From assembly GCA_963735495.1 (NCBI GenBank), contig CAVTLG010000015.1, positions 240,903-304,902 on the forward strand: a stretch of 64,000 bases of DNA, written 5' to 3'. The translations under genes were made by a program, and so were the position numbers. Positions 8,529 through 17,352 of the stretch are shown in pieces (position 1 is the stretch's first letter; each line of letters starts with the position of its first letter). Under the pieces are notes generated by a model. It saw only the letters and a list, made by a program, of their open reading frames with translations. It was not told where the DNA came from and did not search any database. The DNA comes from CAVTLG01 sp963735495 (GTDB lineage Bacteria; Chloroflexota; Ktedonobacteria; Ktedonobacterales; Ktedonobacteraceae).

Positions 8529-11075
8529 TCAAGGCTTCATACCCATATCACGGCGGATCAGGAGTCCCATGTCGGTGGACCCGGTTGTAGCCCCAATCGC
8601 TTTGCGCTGCCACCACCACTGCCAGACGTTATTTATAGCTCTACCGAGATTAAATGTGGCACCAGGTGGTGGACTATCACCATAACTCAGCCAGAGCCAG
8701 AGGCCGACTCCGCCAGAGGTCGACTGCCCAGCGCACGTGTTCGTTTGGCTCGGGACGCAAGGTACTGGCTTGTATCCCTCATCCCACCACGTACGCAGGT
8801 GATACTCGTGGAACAGATATGCTCCCGGCTTGCCAGTAGCTGTACTGGCATATTGCTCCTGAGATGTGTAGAGACTATCCACGGCAGAGATAATCACCAC
8901 CGGGTTCATGCCCGCACAGCCAGTTGGATACTCATAGCAAACATTGGTATAATCACGCAAGTACCAATAAAATGGCCATTCGGCTCCAGACATGACCCCA
9001 ATCGGTATCTGGTGCTTGCCACCAAACTTTTGCTGGTCGAGTGTATTGATCTTGTTCATCACGATATCCACATCCGGCGTCGTCTGCACATAGATCATCA
9101 TTTCATGCGGCCCATCAGCGGCATGCACATACGTGACCTGATACATATTCTGCAAGGTCAACACCAGCAGCAATACAGCCATCATCCCGCCAAAGAGAGC
9201 TCCCGCATCCGCTAACCAGCCTGCACGCGGCGGCCATGGGCGACTCCCATTAGCCGCCGTCAGTTGTGCCACAGAAGTACGCGCGCGCCAGGCCCTTACG
9301 AATGAGACCAACCTGACAATCACAGGCTCCAGACCGATGGCCGCCAGTATCAGCATGGGCATGGTGATATGGATCATCAGCCAGGGCATCTTCTCGCCAG
9401 CCCACGAATAAATGAACAGGTTGCCAATGAACCAGTAGACCAGAAACAGGCGCAAAGGTGAAGGTCTCAGCAGACAACGCACGATACCAGCGATGCCAAA
9501 GATCACTCCGATTTGCTCATATAACGGTATGAGCATGAGATAGTAATACCAGGGCTGGCCACCACGCGCGATCTGTTGCTGCTGCAACCAGTAATACAAA
9601 CCCTGCCAGATGCCGGTTCCAATACCCTGCGAGATATCAGTGAAAAGTGCGGTAAATAAAATGAGAAATACCACGACAGCGGTTAGCAGGGCAAAGAACC
9701 AGTGGGTCCAGGGCATAGTGATAAGCGTATCGAGCAAAGGCTGCTTTTCAGGGTCAACATGCTGCGCCAGACCATGACGTCCCGGCGCTGGTGGTTTCCC
9801 AAACAGTTCGCGTAGCAGAATCAGCATCACGATGACGCCCAGGAGAATACCAAGCCAGGGAACAACCTTGACCGTCCCACTCTCCAGGTTTTGCACGAAA
9901 AGATTCGATGGATTGGGATGATTGTTTACATAGGTAGACAGGTTTTCCATCCAGCCCAGGAAGATTTTGGCAAAGACCGCCACAACGACGATGAAGAGAC
10001 CTAAAAAGATGGGTGCAGCAGTTCTCGGTAGACGAGCCGCCAGAGCTCCCTGTGCCTTTGCACGCGAGCGTACGGGCAATCTCACACCCAGCTCCCATGC
10101 CAATAGGAGCGCGAGGAAGCTACCAAAGACCGCGATGGTCAAAAAAGTAGCCTCATTTGTCGCATAGGAAAGTCCAAAACCGAGTGCAGCAACAATCAGC
10201 CAGCATGCCCGGCGCGTACGCACATAACAACCAATAGCCACTACCATGAGCAGTGTGAAGCATGCCATATAAATATCTTCGCGCGCAAAACGCGAGAAGT
10301 AGACCATGCTGGGCGAGACGGCCAGTAACAGACAGGCTAACCATGACCCAAGCTTCCCTATATAAGCACGCAAGAAATAAGGTAAGGCCACAAGCAGCGT
10401 GCCCAGCGTTGCCGCACCAATACGTACTGTCGTCGTATTCACGCCATGATCAGGTGCCCCCAGCCACTGACTAACCAGGTACACAAACGCAATCATGTGA
10501 AACTGAAATGGCCCATGCAGCAATGGATTATAACTATAACAGGCATAGCCGGGCAGACCTTTAGCGCAGGACAACCAGTTCTCGATGGTGTTATGCAACA
10601 ACTGCAATGAGAAATAGGCATGCAGACTTTCGTCATGATGCAATGGCCGATCACCAAGTCCCCAGAAACGCAAGATAGCCGCCAGCAAGACAACCGCGAT
10701 GAACGGTGCCCAGTCGAAGAGTTGCGCGCGCGTGGGCCATGTCAATCTACGTCGTACATCTATTTGTTCATCTATTTGTTCATCTATTTGTTCATCCGGT
10801 TCAGCAACAGCATCCACAACAGGAGCAACCGTCTCGTTTGTGCGCACGACCACTTCCGTCGCAGTCATACGCATGTTGTCTTGTTTGTCGCTTCCATCAC
10901 CTCCATTTACCGCACCATCATGCCCATTGCCATGCGCCAGATCCTGACTGCCATCCTCCTGGTCCACAGCCGCACGAGCACGCTCTTCTACGGTTTCAGA
11001 AGTATCTACATCAATTTTTCCATGAGGTTCTTTTTTCGCATTACTCAATGGCTTCTCCCTCCTTGACCAGATCAC
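8529..11075 (-). CDS. Agl23/TIGR03663-like GT39-type membrane protein
   Basis: An 848-residue multi-pass membrane protein. About 115 hydrophilic acidic residues come first, including three DEQI repeats (residues 94-105). These are followed by TM1 and then the loop RPLHHDESLHAYF (about residues 143-155), a signature of TIGR03663, the flippase-activity-associated Agl23 family related to glycosyltransferase family 39. The Asp-Glu pair is where GT39-type enzymes place their catalytic acid. Such proteins are thought to move sugars from polyprenyl-phosphate donors on the outer membrane face. It lies 59 bases downstream of a DUF2298 protein on the same strand, a pairing fitting one glycosylation function. 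The exact substrate is unknown. Confidence 0.85.
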   Translation of the reverse strand: MIWSRREKPLSNAKKEPHGKIDVDTSETVEERARAAVDQEDGSQDLAHGNGHDGAVNGGDGSDKQDNMRMTATEVVVRTNETVAPVVDAVAEPDEQIDEQIDEQIDVRRRLTWPTRAQLFDWAPFIAVVLLAAILRFWGLGDRPLHHDESLHAYFSLQLLHNTIENWLSCAKGLPGYACYSYNPLLHGPFQFHMIAFVYLVSQWLGAPDHGVNTTTVRIGAATLGTLLVALPYFLRAYIGKLGSWLACLLLAVSPSMVYFSRFAREDIYMACFTLLMVVAIGCYVRTRRACWLIVAALGFGLSYATNEATFLTIAVFGSFLALLLAWELGVRLPVRSRAKAQGALAARLPRTAAPIFLGLFIVVVAVFAKIFLGWMENLSTYVNNHPNPSNLFVQNLESGTVKVVPWLGILLGVIVMLILLRELFGKPPAPGRHGLAQHVDPEKQPLLDTLITMPWTHWFFALLTAVVVFLILFTALFTDISQGIGTGIWQGLYYWLQQQQIARGGQPWYYYLMLIPLYEQIGVIFGIAGIVRCLLRPSPLRLFLVYWFIGNLFIYSWAGEKMPWLMIHITMPMLILAAIGLEPVIVRLVSFVRAWRARTSVAQLTAANGSRPWPPRAGWLADAGALFGGMMAVLLLVLTLQNMYQVTYVHAADGPHEMMIYVQTTPDVDIVMNKINTLDQQKFGGKHQIPIGVMSGAEWPFYWYLRDYTNVCYEYPTGCAGMNPVVIISAVDSLYTSQEQYASTATGKPGAYLFHEYHLRTWWDEGYKPVPCVPSQTNTCAGQSTSGGVGLWLWLSYGDSPPPGATFNLGRAINNVWQWWWQRKAIGATTGSTDMGLLIRRDMGMKP

Positions 11076-11134
11076 CCCGAGCTGGACGATGCATTTTATT
11101 TGGGGTCCCCATCCCCCACAAGGGCGGAGAGCCT

Positions 11135-13603
11135 TTACTTGACCTTATAAATTGTGGTACCATCAGCATTATACACTACCTGCATAAATGAACTAAACCG
11201 ATGTAAGTTCGCCTTCGGATAGGTCTTATACTCTAACGTCCCAACGTAAAGATATTGCGCATTATAGCGGGCCATTGCTGATAACACCACAGAAGGATCG
11301 GAACTCGTGTAAATGAGCTGGATATCTGTCTCACGACGATTAAAACTGGCTGAGTTCACTGGATTATTCAGCCAATTGAGACGCCACTGCACCTCGTGTC
11401 CGGCCCAGCCCATGATTGTCGGCAAGCCGGTAAAAGCAGAAATGCGCCCAGAGCTAGAGTAATCAGTTCCAAAAGCTTCCACAATGACTGGATCGCCCTT
11501 GACATTCGCGTTGAGCCAACGAATGGCATAATAATCACCCTCACTACCAGGAGTGGTACGCAGATAGTCCAGACCGTCCAGGCTAAAGTCGTGCACCAGG
11601 CCATAGGTACCCGTCTGCGGGTTGATCTGCGCATAACGCTGATACGGCGCGATGATTGGGTAGATCGAGCTCGCTGCCATCAGAGCCAGCAAGCAAAGAC
11701 TCCAGACGACCAACGCTCCACGCTGTGACCAACGTACCGTGAAAGATGCGTCGGAAACCGGACGAAAACTTTCCAGGATAAAGAAGAGCGCTACTCCCGA
11801 GGCAATGGAGAGCAATGCCCAGGCCTGGAAATAGAATTTAAAGACGGTGTTCATACGCTCATCAATAGAACCAACAAAAGCATCGCGCAAGAAAAATATC
11901 TCGCAACCAGCCACCAGCGCAAAAGCTGTTCCTCCCAATAGCAAAGCAAAGGCATGGGAACGATCCTTGAAGTTGTAGAACAGCATAATGACCGCCAGCA
12001 CCGCCAGACAGGTACACACCACAAACGTTATGCTGTTCGGCATAAATTTCAAGGCTAGCAGCGATAACAACAGATAGAGGACGACAAGCAGCAGACGCAA
12101 TGTCCAGGATAGCTTGCTCGCTACAGTATCCTCAGCGTCGGCAACTTGCTCATCAGACGCTTCCTCTTGCGCTTGCTCAGTAGTCAGAGTCGCCTCACTG
12201 GACTCCTGCTCTTGTTTAGCCAGGGCTCGCGCGAGACTCTCCTCGTGGAAGGGAAGTTTCAAAACACTCGCCAGTAAGAAGGAGACAAAAACAAAGGCAA
12301 ATAGTCCATAAATCAACAATTCATCCGGCAACTGGGAGCGCAGGTTTGCCGGCAATAAGCCGATGCCACCAGAGGGCGATTGGAAGGTGAGGTAAAACGG
12401 CACGAAAAAGAGCAAAGACAACGCAACCAGACTGGCAGCAGCCGAAAAAATATCTAGCAGCAAGCTCACCTGCACACGCCGCCCGTAAGCCTCCCATTGC
12501 TGTAACCCGATACAAACAATGGCCAGTCCAACATAGGTGGGATAGTCCCAGCCATTCATCGTGAAGAGACTACCAAGCACAAGAGCCGTGACTCCCAGGG
12601 TGATCGGCAAACGCCAGCCACGCCCAAAGACAAACAATCCCCGACCCTCGCGCTCCAACAGCAGGTTGAAGGCCAGGCCGATGCCCATAATCGTAAAGGC
12701 CAGGGTCAACACATGCGCATGGAAGCATGAAAGCAGAAAGCTAAACGCGGGGAACTCGTTAATCGTGTCGGGAATGACGCGCGAAGCATTAAACCAGTTA
12801 AACATTGAGGCGTTGCCCATCTCCTGCCACCATTGTTGCGTCGCAGCCAGGTTCCCAAAGATCAGGCCCATGATCATGGTGAGCAAGCCATAGGGCATAG
12901 CTGCCACCAGCGACGGCAGGACAACATCAGGCCGTTCTAGCTCGGCAGCAGGATCAGCCCGCTTGATCCGCCGTTGGTAACGCGCCCAGGCGACAATGTT
13001 GCAGGTCACGCCAAACAGGTTCACCGCCGTTAAACCATAAAAGATACAAATACCTGTATTGAAGGCGATTGAAGGTGTTTGACCGAGCAGTTTTGCCAGT
13101 ACAGCTATTGTAAAGTGCGCATAATAATAGTAGTTAATGCTATAGCCTGCAAACCAGAAGTCGTTGGGGGGCAGATGCGGGCTACGCATAATTCCGGCAA
13201 TAAAACCTTCATCCATGAACATTTCATAGGACTGAATATTTGGCTCATACGAGCGCAACCAGCCCAGTAGAAAAACCATGCCCAGAAATACAACTTCAGC
13301 CACTACAATGTAAGGAAGATTATGCCGGATCACTTTGAGCAGATCTTGACGTACACGCAACAAACTCAGCACACCACAGGCGAGCAAAATCAGCGCAACA
13401 CCAGCAATAAAGAGCCGACTGAAGGGCAGGGCATGCACACACATCAGCGGGAACCAGACACAAAACGCAAAGATCACCATGCCCAGCGCTTTGCTAAAGG
13501 CCCAGCCACGATCCGGGAGATTATGAAAAACCGTCATGGTGAGCGGCAGACATAAAATGCCTAGCACCTCAACCGTGGCCCATATCTGGAATAAATCTAG
13601 CAT
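11135..13603 (-). CDS. DUF2298 (Chlor_Arch_YYY) membrane protein
   Basis: An 822-residue polytopic membrane protein. It carries the family signature, a run of tyrosines in GYSINYYYYAHF (about residues 150-165), for which the Chlor_Arch_YYY family is named, since it is found mainly in Chloroflexota and archaea. Many membrane segments are visible, with an acidic loop rich in Glu, Ala and Gln in the middle (around 12,100-12,230). The C-terminus is a soluble outer domain of about 200 residues. The role is not established; homology and context suggest a membrane glycosyltransferase or a partner of one. It is the first gene of a pair with 8529-11075. This is one of the best taxonomic markers for the left part. 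Confidence 0.85.
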   Translation of the reverse strand: MLDLFQIWATVEVLGILCLPLTMTVFHNLPDRGWAFSKALGMVIFAFCVWFPLMCVHALPFSRLFIAGVALILLACGVLSLLRVRQDLLKVIRHNLPYIVVAEVVFLGMVFLLGWLRSYEPNIQSYEMFMDEGFIAGIMRSPHLPPNDFWFAGYSINYYYYAHFTIAVLAKLLGQTPSIAFNTGICIFYGLTAVNLFGVTCNIVAWARYQRRIKRADPAAELERPDVVLPSLVAAMPYGLLTMIMGLIFGNLAATQQWWQEMGNASMFNWFNASRVIPDTINEFPAFSFLLSCFHAHVLTLAFTIMGIGLAFNLLLEREGRGLFVFGRGWRLPITLGVTALVLGSLFTMNGWDYPTYVGLAIVCIGLQQWEAYGRRVQVSLLLDIFSAAASLVALSLLFFVPFYLTFQSPSGGIGLLPANLRSQLPDELLIYGLFAFVFVSFLLASVLKLPFHEESLARALAKQEQESSEATLTTEQAQEEASDEQVADAEDTVASKLSWTLRLLLVVLYLLLSLLALKFMPNSITFVVCTCLAVLAVIMLFYNFKDRSHAFALLLGGTAFALVAGCEIFFLRDAFVGSIDERMNTVFKFYFQAWALLSIASGVALFFILESFRPVSDASFTVRWSQRGALVVWSLCLLALMAASSIYPIIAPYQRYAQINPQTGTYGLVHDFSLDGLDYLRTTPGSEGDYYAIRWLNANVKGDPVIVEAFGTDYSSSGRISAFTGLPTIMGWAGHEVQWRLNWLNNPVNSASFNRRETDIQLIYTSSDPSVVLSAMARYNAQYLYVGTLEYKTYPKANLHRFSSFMQVVYNADGTTIYKVK

Positions 13604-14185
13604 ACAATCTCTCTGAAATATACATTACTAGGTGAACAAATAATAAAGACGACGCCAGGGTGGTACTCTTTTTATGACGTTTGTGTAACGCGATGGGTTC
13701 CAGCCTGCACACGTAACAAGTACCATAGTATATACAGCACAAACAGCACCGCTTGAGAGGAGAAAAAGCCGCGAGCCACCCACCTGCATGCAGCCACTTC
13801 CCGCCGATCATATAGAACTTTTCTGGCCCTCAATGCGTGAGCATAACAAACAAAAAGATGTTTGTCAAACGCTCCACTTTACTGTCTGCTGAGGCTACAG
13901 CTTTCAATAGGCGCGGAATAGCAGAGGAAAATACCATATAATACTCTTTTTACGCCTTCTCCCTATGCCCTAATTTGGTCGTATCTCGGTCCTGGATGCT
14001 CACCACCTCGTCAGATCTTTTTGCGTTACAGAAACAGGCAAGTATCCGTGACGCTTGCCGGGAAAATCTGTCCCTCCGTTTCCTCTGGCATGGTTATGAG
14101 TGATGATATATCATAAAAGAGCATGTCAGAAAAATAGTGTTGGGTTTATCCAGTTGGATTTCATTGATACGAGGAGAACGGTGAG
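13604..14185. other. Gene-free interval upstream of DUF2298 gene
   Basis: 582 bases between divergent genes. I see no convincing gene: the 80-codon minus-strand frame at 13569-13811 overlaps the DUF2298 start and has no recognisable features. Promoters for both flanking genes must lie here, but I could not assign clear boxes. Confidence 0.5.
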
Positions 14186-14848
14186 TTGAGCGATCATGGA
14201 GACTCTTTGAAGCCATCCCAAGGCAGTAGAGAAGACCCACTGAGGAGGGCCGATGCAGATGCTACAGAACAGCTCACAGATGCTCAACGAGCCCATAAGC
14301 CTCAAATAAAGGATATCATCCAATTTCACAAGCAGTTTGAGCGTCCTGTGAGACCTGAGACCCCGCAAGCACACCCAGAACATATTGCTCTCCCTGATGG
14401 ACAGATGGATACTGAACTTTCCCCACAGTCTCAAGGGGTTGGTGACAAGCCTCCGTGGGACAGCCGCGATGGCTTTGTCATCGTACCTGAGAAACCTGAT
14501 GGCACTGGCTTCCTACCCGAACTTGAGCGACCTGACGGACCGATGGGTACTAAACTTTTCCCACAGTCTCAAGAGGTTGGTGACAAGCCCCCGTGGGACC
14601 GTCGCGGTGGCTTTGTCGTCGCATCTGGGGAACCTGATGACTCTGGCTTTCTAAAACTTCCGCAAGAGCTTGAGATACCTGGCTACCTACAGGCATCCCT
14701 GCAAAAGTTTGATGAACAACGGATGATAGATCCGACCGGGCAATCAAAGAGAGGTAAGACTACCACGCACAAAGAAGCAGGCCACCCCTCTGATACGGAT
14801 GCTCCCGATGCTCCCGATGATCCCTATAGGTATAATCCCGACGAATGA
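14186..14848 (+). CDS. Hypothetical protein with two tandem 47-residue repeats
   Basis: I do not recognise this 220-residue hydrophilic protein. It starts at TTG, with GAGGAG 9 bases upstream. After a charged N-terminus come two tandem repeats of about 47 residues (70-116 and 117-163). Each has a Gln-rich start, the core VGDKPPWD.R.GFV, and ends with a Gly-Phe-Leu segment. The tail is Asp/Pro-rich (APDAPDDP). There is no signal peptide, membrane segment or cysteine. The two repeats are also similar at the DNA level, so the duplication is fairly young. It is isolated between divergent glycosyltransferase genes. The repeat conservation and ribosome binding site argue that it is real. Confidence 0.55.
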   Translation: MSDHGDSLKPSQGSREDPLRRADADATEQLTDAQRAHKPQIKDIIQFHKQFERPVRPETPQAHPEHIALPDGQMDTELSPQSQGVGDKPPWDSRDGFVIVPEKPDGTGFLPELERPDGPMGTKLFPQSQEVGDKPPWDRRGGFVVASGEPDDSGFLKLPQELEIPGYLQASLQKFDEQRMIDPTGQSKRGKTTTHKEAGHPSDTDAPDAPDDPYRYNPDE

Positions 14849-15001
14849 CTTGCACTCAGAGCACCGCACACTCCAAGACGCCTTTAGTCATCCAGCCCAT
14901 CATATATCACACAAATGCTACTGTTATCACCATCAGTGAACTTTTCAGTATCCAGCGGCTAATTCACGGATTGTACCAAACAGCCTGCTAATGCCCATCA
15001 C

Positions 15002-16807
15002 TCAAGCACTTGCGGCAGGTAAATGCACGCCTGCCAGGAGCTTTTGCAGCACCTGAGCCGACGTATAAGGATACGGGGTTTCGCGCACAAAAATACGCGC
15101 CGTCGGATGATCAAACACAGAATAGCTCTCGTCCGCGCCGCTATCATTCAGCGTGATCCCCAGCAGGTGCGGGCGATCCTCGAACTGCGCCGCCAGGTGG
15201 AAACCGAGTTGTCCGCTGAAAAGAAGCTGATAATAGTGGATGGTAAGCGGATAACGCGCAGGAAGACGCGGAATAGACTTATCCAGACGATCAGTGGGCA
15301 TGGTAATGGCGTTGATCGTCGGTAGCAGTTTGGCGAGCAGTTGCGCCTTAGCGAGCGTATCGTCATCATAGAGGGGCAGACCAGTCGTCGTCTGACCGCC
15401 GCTCAGATAGCTAGCCTGCGTGTAGACCGCTGGACTATGGTTGCCAACAGCCACCGGCAAAGCGTCGTCCCACTGCTCATAGGTCAGTACGCTGCCCGCC
15501 GGCAAATGAGCATATATCCATAAAGATGCCTGCACACGTGTATTCGGCACACTGTAGACATTCAAGAGTGCCAGACCCTGAAACAGCGTACCCGCCAGCA
15601 CAAACACTACCGCTCCAACTTGCAGTATAGGCACGATGACGCGCAACTTCTTGAGTGCGTCGCGCTGCGGCTGCCACTCACGATAGACAAACGCGACCAC
15701 GACAGCGGCTGCCATCAACGTCAACACGGGGTAAATGGGCAACATATAGCGCATATATTTGACATAGAAGCTGCCTGTGATCAGAGTAAAGACAATCACC
15801 CAGGCCAATAGGACGATCCAGGCATCGATGTACTCCCGCCAGACACGCCAGCAGCACCAGAGAAAGCCAAGCGCGGCACAAATGCCTAGCGTCAGTCCCA
15901 GACCCCACAGCAGCATATTCTGGAACTCATAGAGATAAATAGGCGTGCCCGCGAATTGCCGCACATAGGGATAATCCAACAGCCCTCTGGCTAAATCTCC
16001 CTGTGTCGTTACCTGCTGGATATAATCTGTACTGTCCAGTAGCGCGTACGGCTGTGTGACGAAAAAGAGCAAGATGGTCATACCAGCGGCAATTAGCAAC
16101 GCCAGCACAGCTTCCAGAAAATCACGTTGCCGATACCAGCGCAGCAGTAATGCCACCACTACTGGTACAGCCAGCGGAGCGGCACTAAATTTTGTGGCCA
16201 TCGCCAGACCATAGCCAAGTCCCATTATGCACGCCCAGATCAGCGGCCTCTGGCTATCGACAAACGCCACACAGGCCAGTATCGTCAGCATCACAAAGAA
16301 GAGCAGGACCACATCAACGGCGTAGAAATGCGCCAGTTGGATCTGGAACGGCGTGAATGCCACCAGCGCAGCCGCCAGCAACGCGACACTCCAGGCACGC
16401 GGTCGTCCAGGGAGCTCATCCGGTGTGAGACGCAGACCCAGCAATGCCGTTAGCAGGATCGTGCCGCTATCAAAGAGCACTGAGAGCACCCGACCAGCCA
16501 GCGTGAACTTGACAAAATAGTCAGGCGTCGCTGTGGTGTATCCAAGCACATGCCCGACGAAGGCCAGCAGGTAGAGAGGAAAGGAGCCATAGGCAAAAAA
16601 TTGTGGGTTGAGCGGCGAGGTTTTGGGATCGAGGAACTGTGCCCAGCTAGTAGGCCACGCCAATGCAGTGACATGAAAGAGGATTTGCCGCTCATCAGGC
16701 TGAAAGCTATTGCCCTGGTCCCAATTGAGGCCATGGAGCCGTAAGAGCAAACCCAGGAGTACCAGCCCCCCTAAGGCGAGAGGTCGCCAACGCACAACAA
16801 GTTTCAC
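15002..16807 (-). CDS. GT39-type membrane glycosyltransferase
   Basis: A 601-residue integral membrane protein with about 11-12 hydrophobic segments. The first outer loop after TM1 reads FQPDERQILFH (about residues 36-46), matching the Asp-Glu motif of glycosyltransferase family 39/PMT-like proteins, which use polyprenyl-phosphate sugars outside the membrane. The C-terminal 150 residues are hydrophilic and probably extracellular. It is the third such protein in 8 kb, suggesting a local role in cell-surface glycosylation (inference). The acceptor is unknown. Confidence 0.8.
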   Translation of the reverse strand: MKLVVRWRPLALGGLVLLGLLLRLHGLNWDQGNSFQPDERQILFHVTALAWPTSWAQFLDPKTSPLNPQFFAYGSFPLYLLAFVGHVLGYTTATPDYFVKFTLAGRVLSVLFDSGTILLTALLGLRLTPDELPGRPRAWSVALLAAALVAFTPFQIQLAHFYAVDVVLLFFVMLTILACVAFVDSQRPLIWACIMGLGYGLAMATKFSAAPLAVPVVVALLLRWYRQRDFLEAVLALLIAAGMTILLFFVTQPYALLDSTDYIQQVTTQGDLARGLLDYPYVRQFAGTPIYLYEFQNMLLWGLGLTLGICAALGFLWCCWRVWREYIDAWIVLLAWVIVFTLITGSFYVKYMRYMLPIYPVLTLMAAAVVVAFVYREWQPQRDALKKLRVIVPILQVGAVVFVLAGTLFQGLALLNVYSVPNTRVQASLWIYAHLPAGSVLTYEQWDDALPVAVGNHSPAVYTQASYLSGGQTTTGLPLYDDDTLAKAQLLAKLLPTINAITMPTDRLDKSIPRLPARYPLTIHYYQLLFSGQLGFHLAAQFEDRPHLLGITLNDSGADESYSVFDHPTARIFVRETPYPYTSAQVLQKLLAGVHLPAASA

Positions 16808-16809
16808 GG

Positions 16810-17055
16810 CTAGAAATCCCTTCCTCTAATATATGGTCGAGAGCGTACTATTGCGAAATAGCGCGATCCTCTCATGCAAAACCACTTGACCTCTGCGGCA
16901 TCATTCCACTCACGTGGCTCGTACCAGAAGGCGTGGAAGGCGCTGCCAGGTGGTTCCTTTGGCTTTGATCCATAGGAGGATACTGCACATATGAGGATAC
17001 CGCACCTAGTATAAAGATAACGCCAGACCACGTCAAGTGATGCCTGTTGGTCCAT
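16810..17055 (-). CDS. Small hypothetical protein, doubtful
   Basis: An 81-codon frame starting MDQQASLDVVWRYLYT, with AGGAG only 2 bases before the ATG and an earlier GGAG 11 bases before it. It lies between the repeat arrays and the GT39 gene. It has no recognisable domain, signal or membrane segment. It could be a small gene of the adjacent plasmid-like module or chance. Confidence 0.25.
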   Translation of the reverse strand: MDQQASLDVVWRYLYTRCGILICAVSSYGSKPKEPPGSAFHAFWYEPREWNDAAEVKWFCMRGSRYFAIVRSRPYIRGRDF

Positions 17056-17073
17056 TTCTCCTCTTTCTCCCAT

Positions 17074-17313
17074 GTAACTTTGTAACTTTGTAACTTTTAG
17101 GGCCTTAAACGCGCTTGAGAAGCCAATTCCCAAAAGTTACATGAAAGTTACAAAGTTACAATCTCCCCATTCTATCAGTATCTCATTATAGTATACTATA
17201 TTTTTATAATTAAATATAATATAAATATAATAGTAAAGAAGATGGATACAAAAGTTACAAAGTTACAAAGTTACACGATAGGTAAGCGTGTAACTTTGTA
17301 ACTTTGTAACTTT
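17074..17313. repeat. Iteron-like array: 12 copies of AAAGTTAC around AT-rich core
   Basis: Four clusters of three copies of the octamer AAAGTTAC are present. Cluster A (17074-17097) and cluster D (17290-17313) are on the minus strand; cluster B (17133-17159) and cluster C (17251-17274) are on the plus strand. Between B and C lies a very AT-rich stretch of about 75 bases (17169-17245). C and D also form a long perfect inverted repeat. Directly repeated octamers, an AT-rich unwinding region and an adjacent RepA-like ATPase gene together resemble an iteron-type replication origin. Alternatives are an operator array or a transcription-stopping hairpin downstream of the ATPase gene, which ends at 17353. 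Confidence 0.6.
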
Positions 17314-17352
17314 TGGGGAGGATGTCGAATAGCAGAAACGGTTTGATACTCT

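Noticed and set aside
17074..17313. Short direct repeats considered as a CRISPR array
   Set aside because: The units are 8 bases, contiguous and without unique spacers, on both strands, and no cas gene is present.
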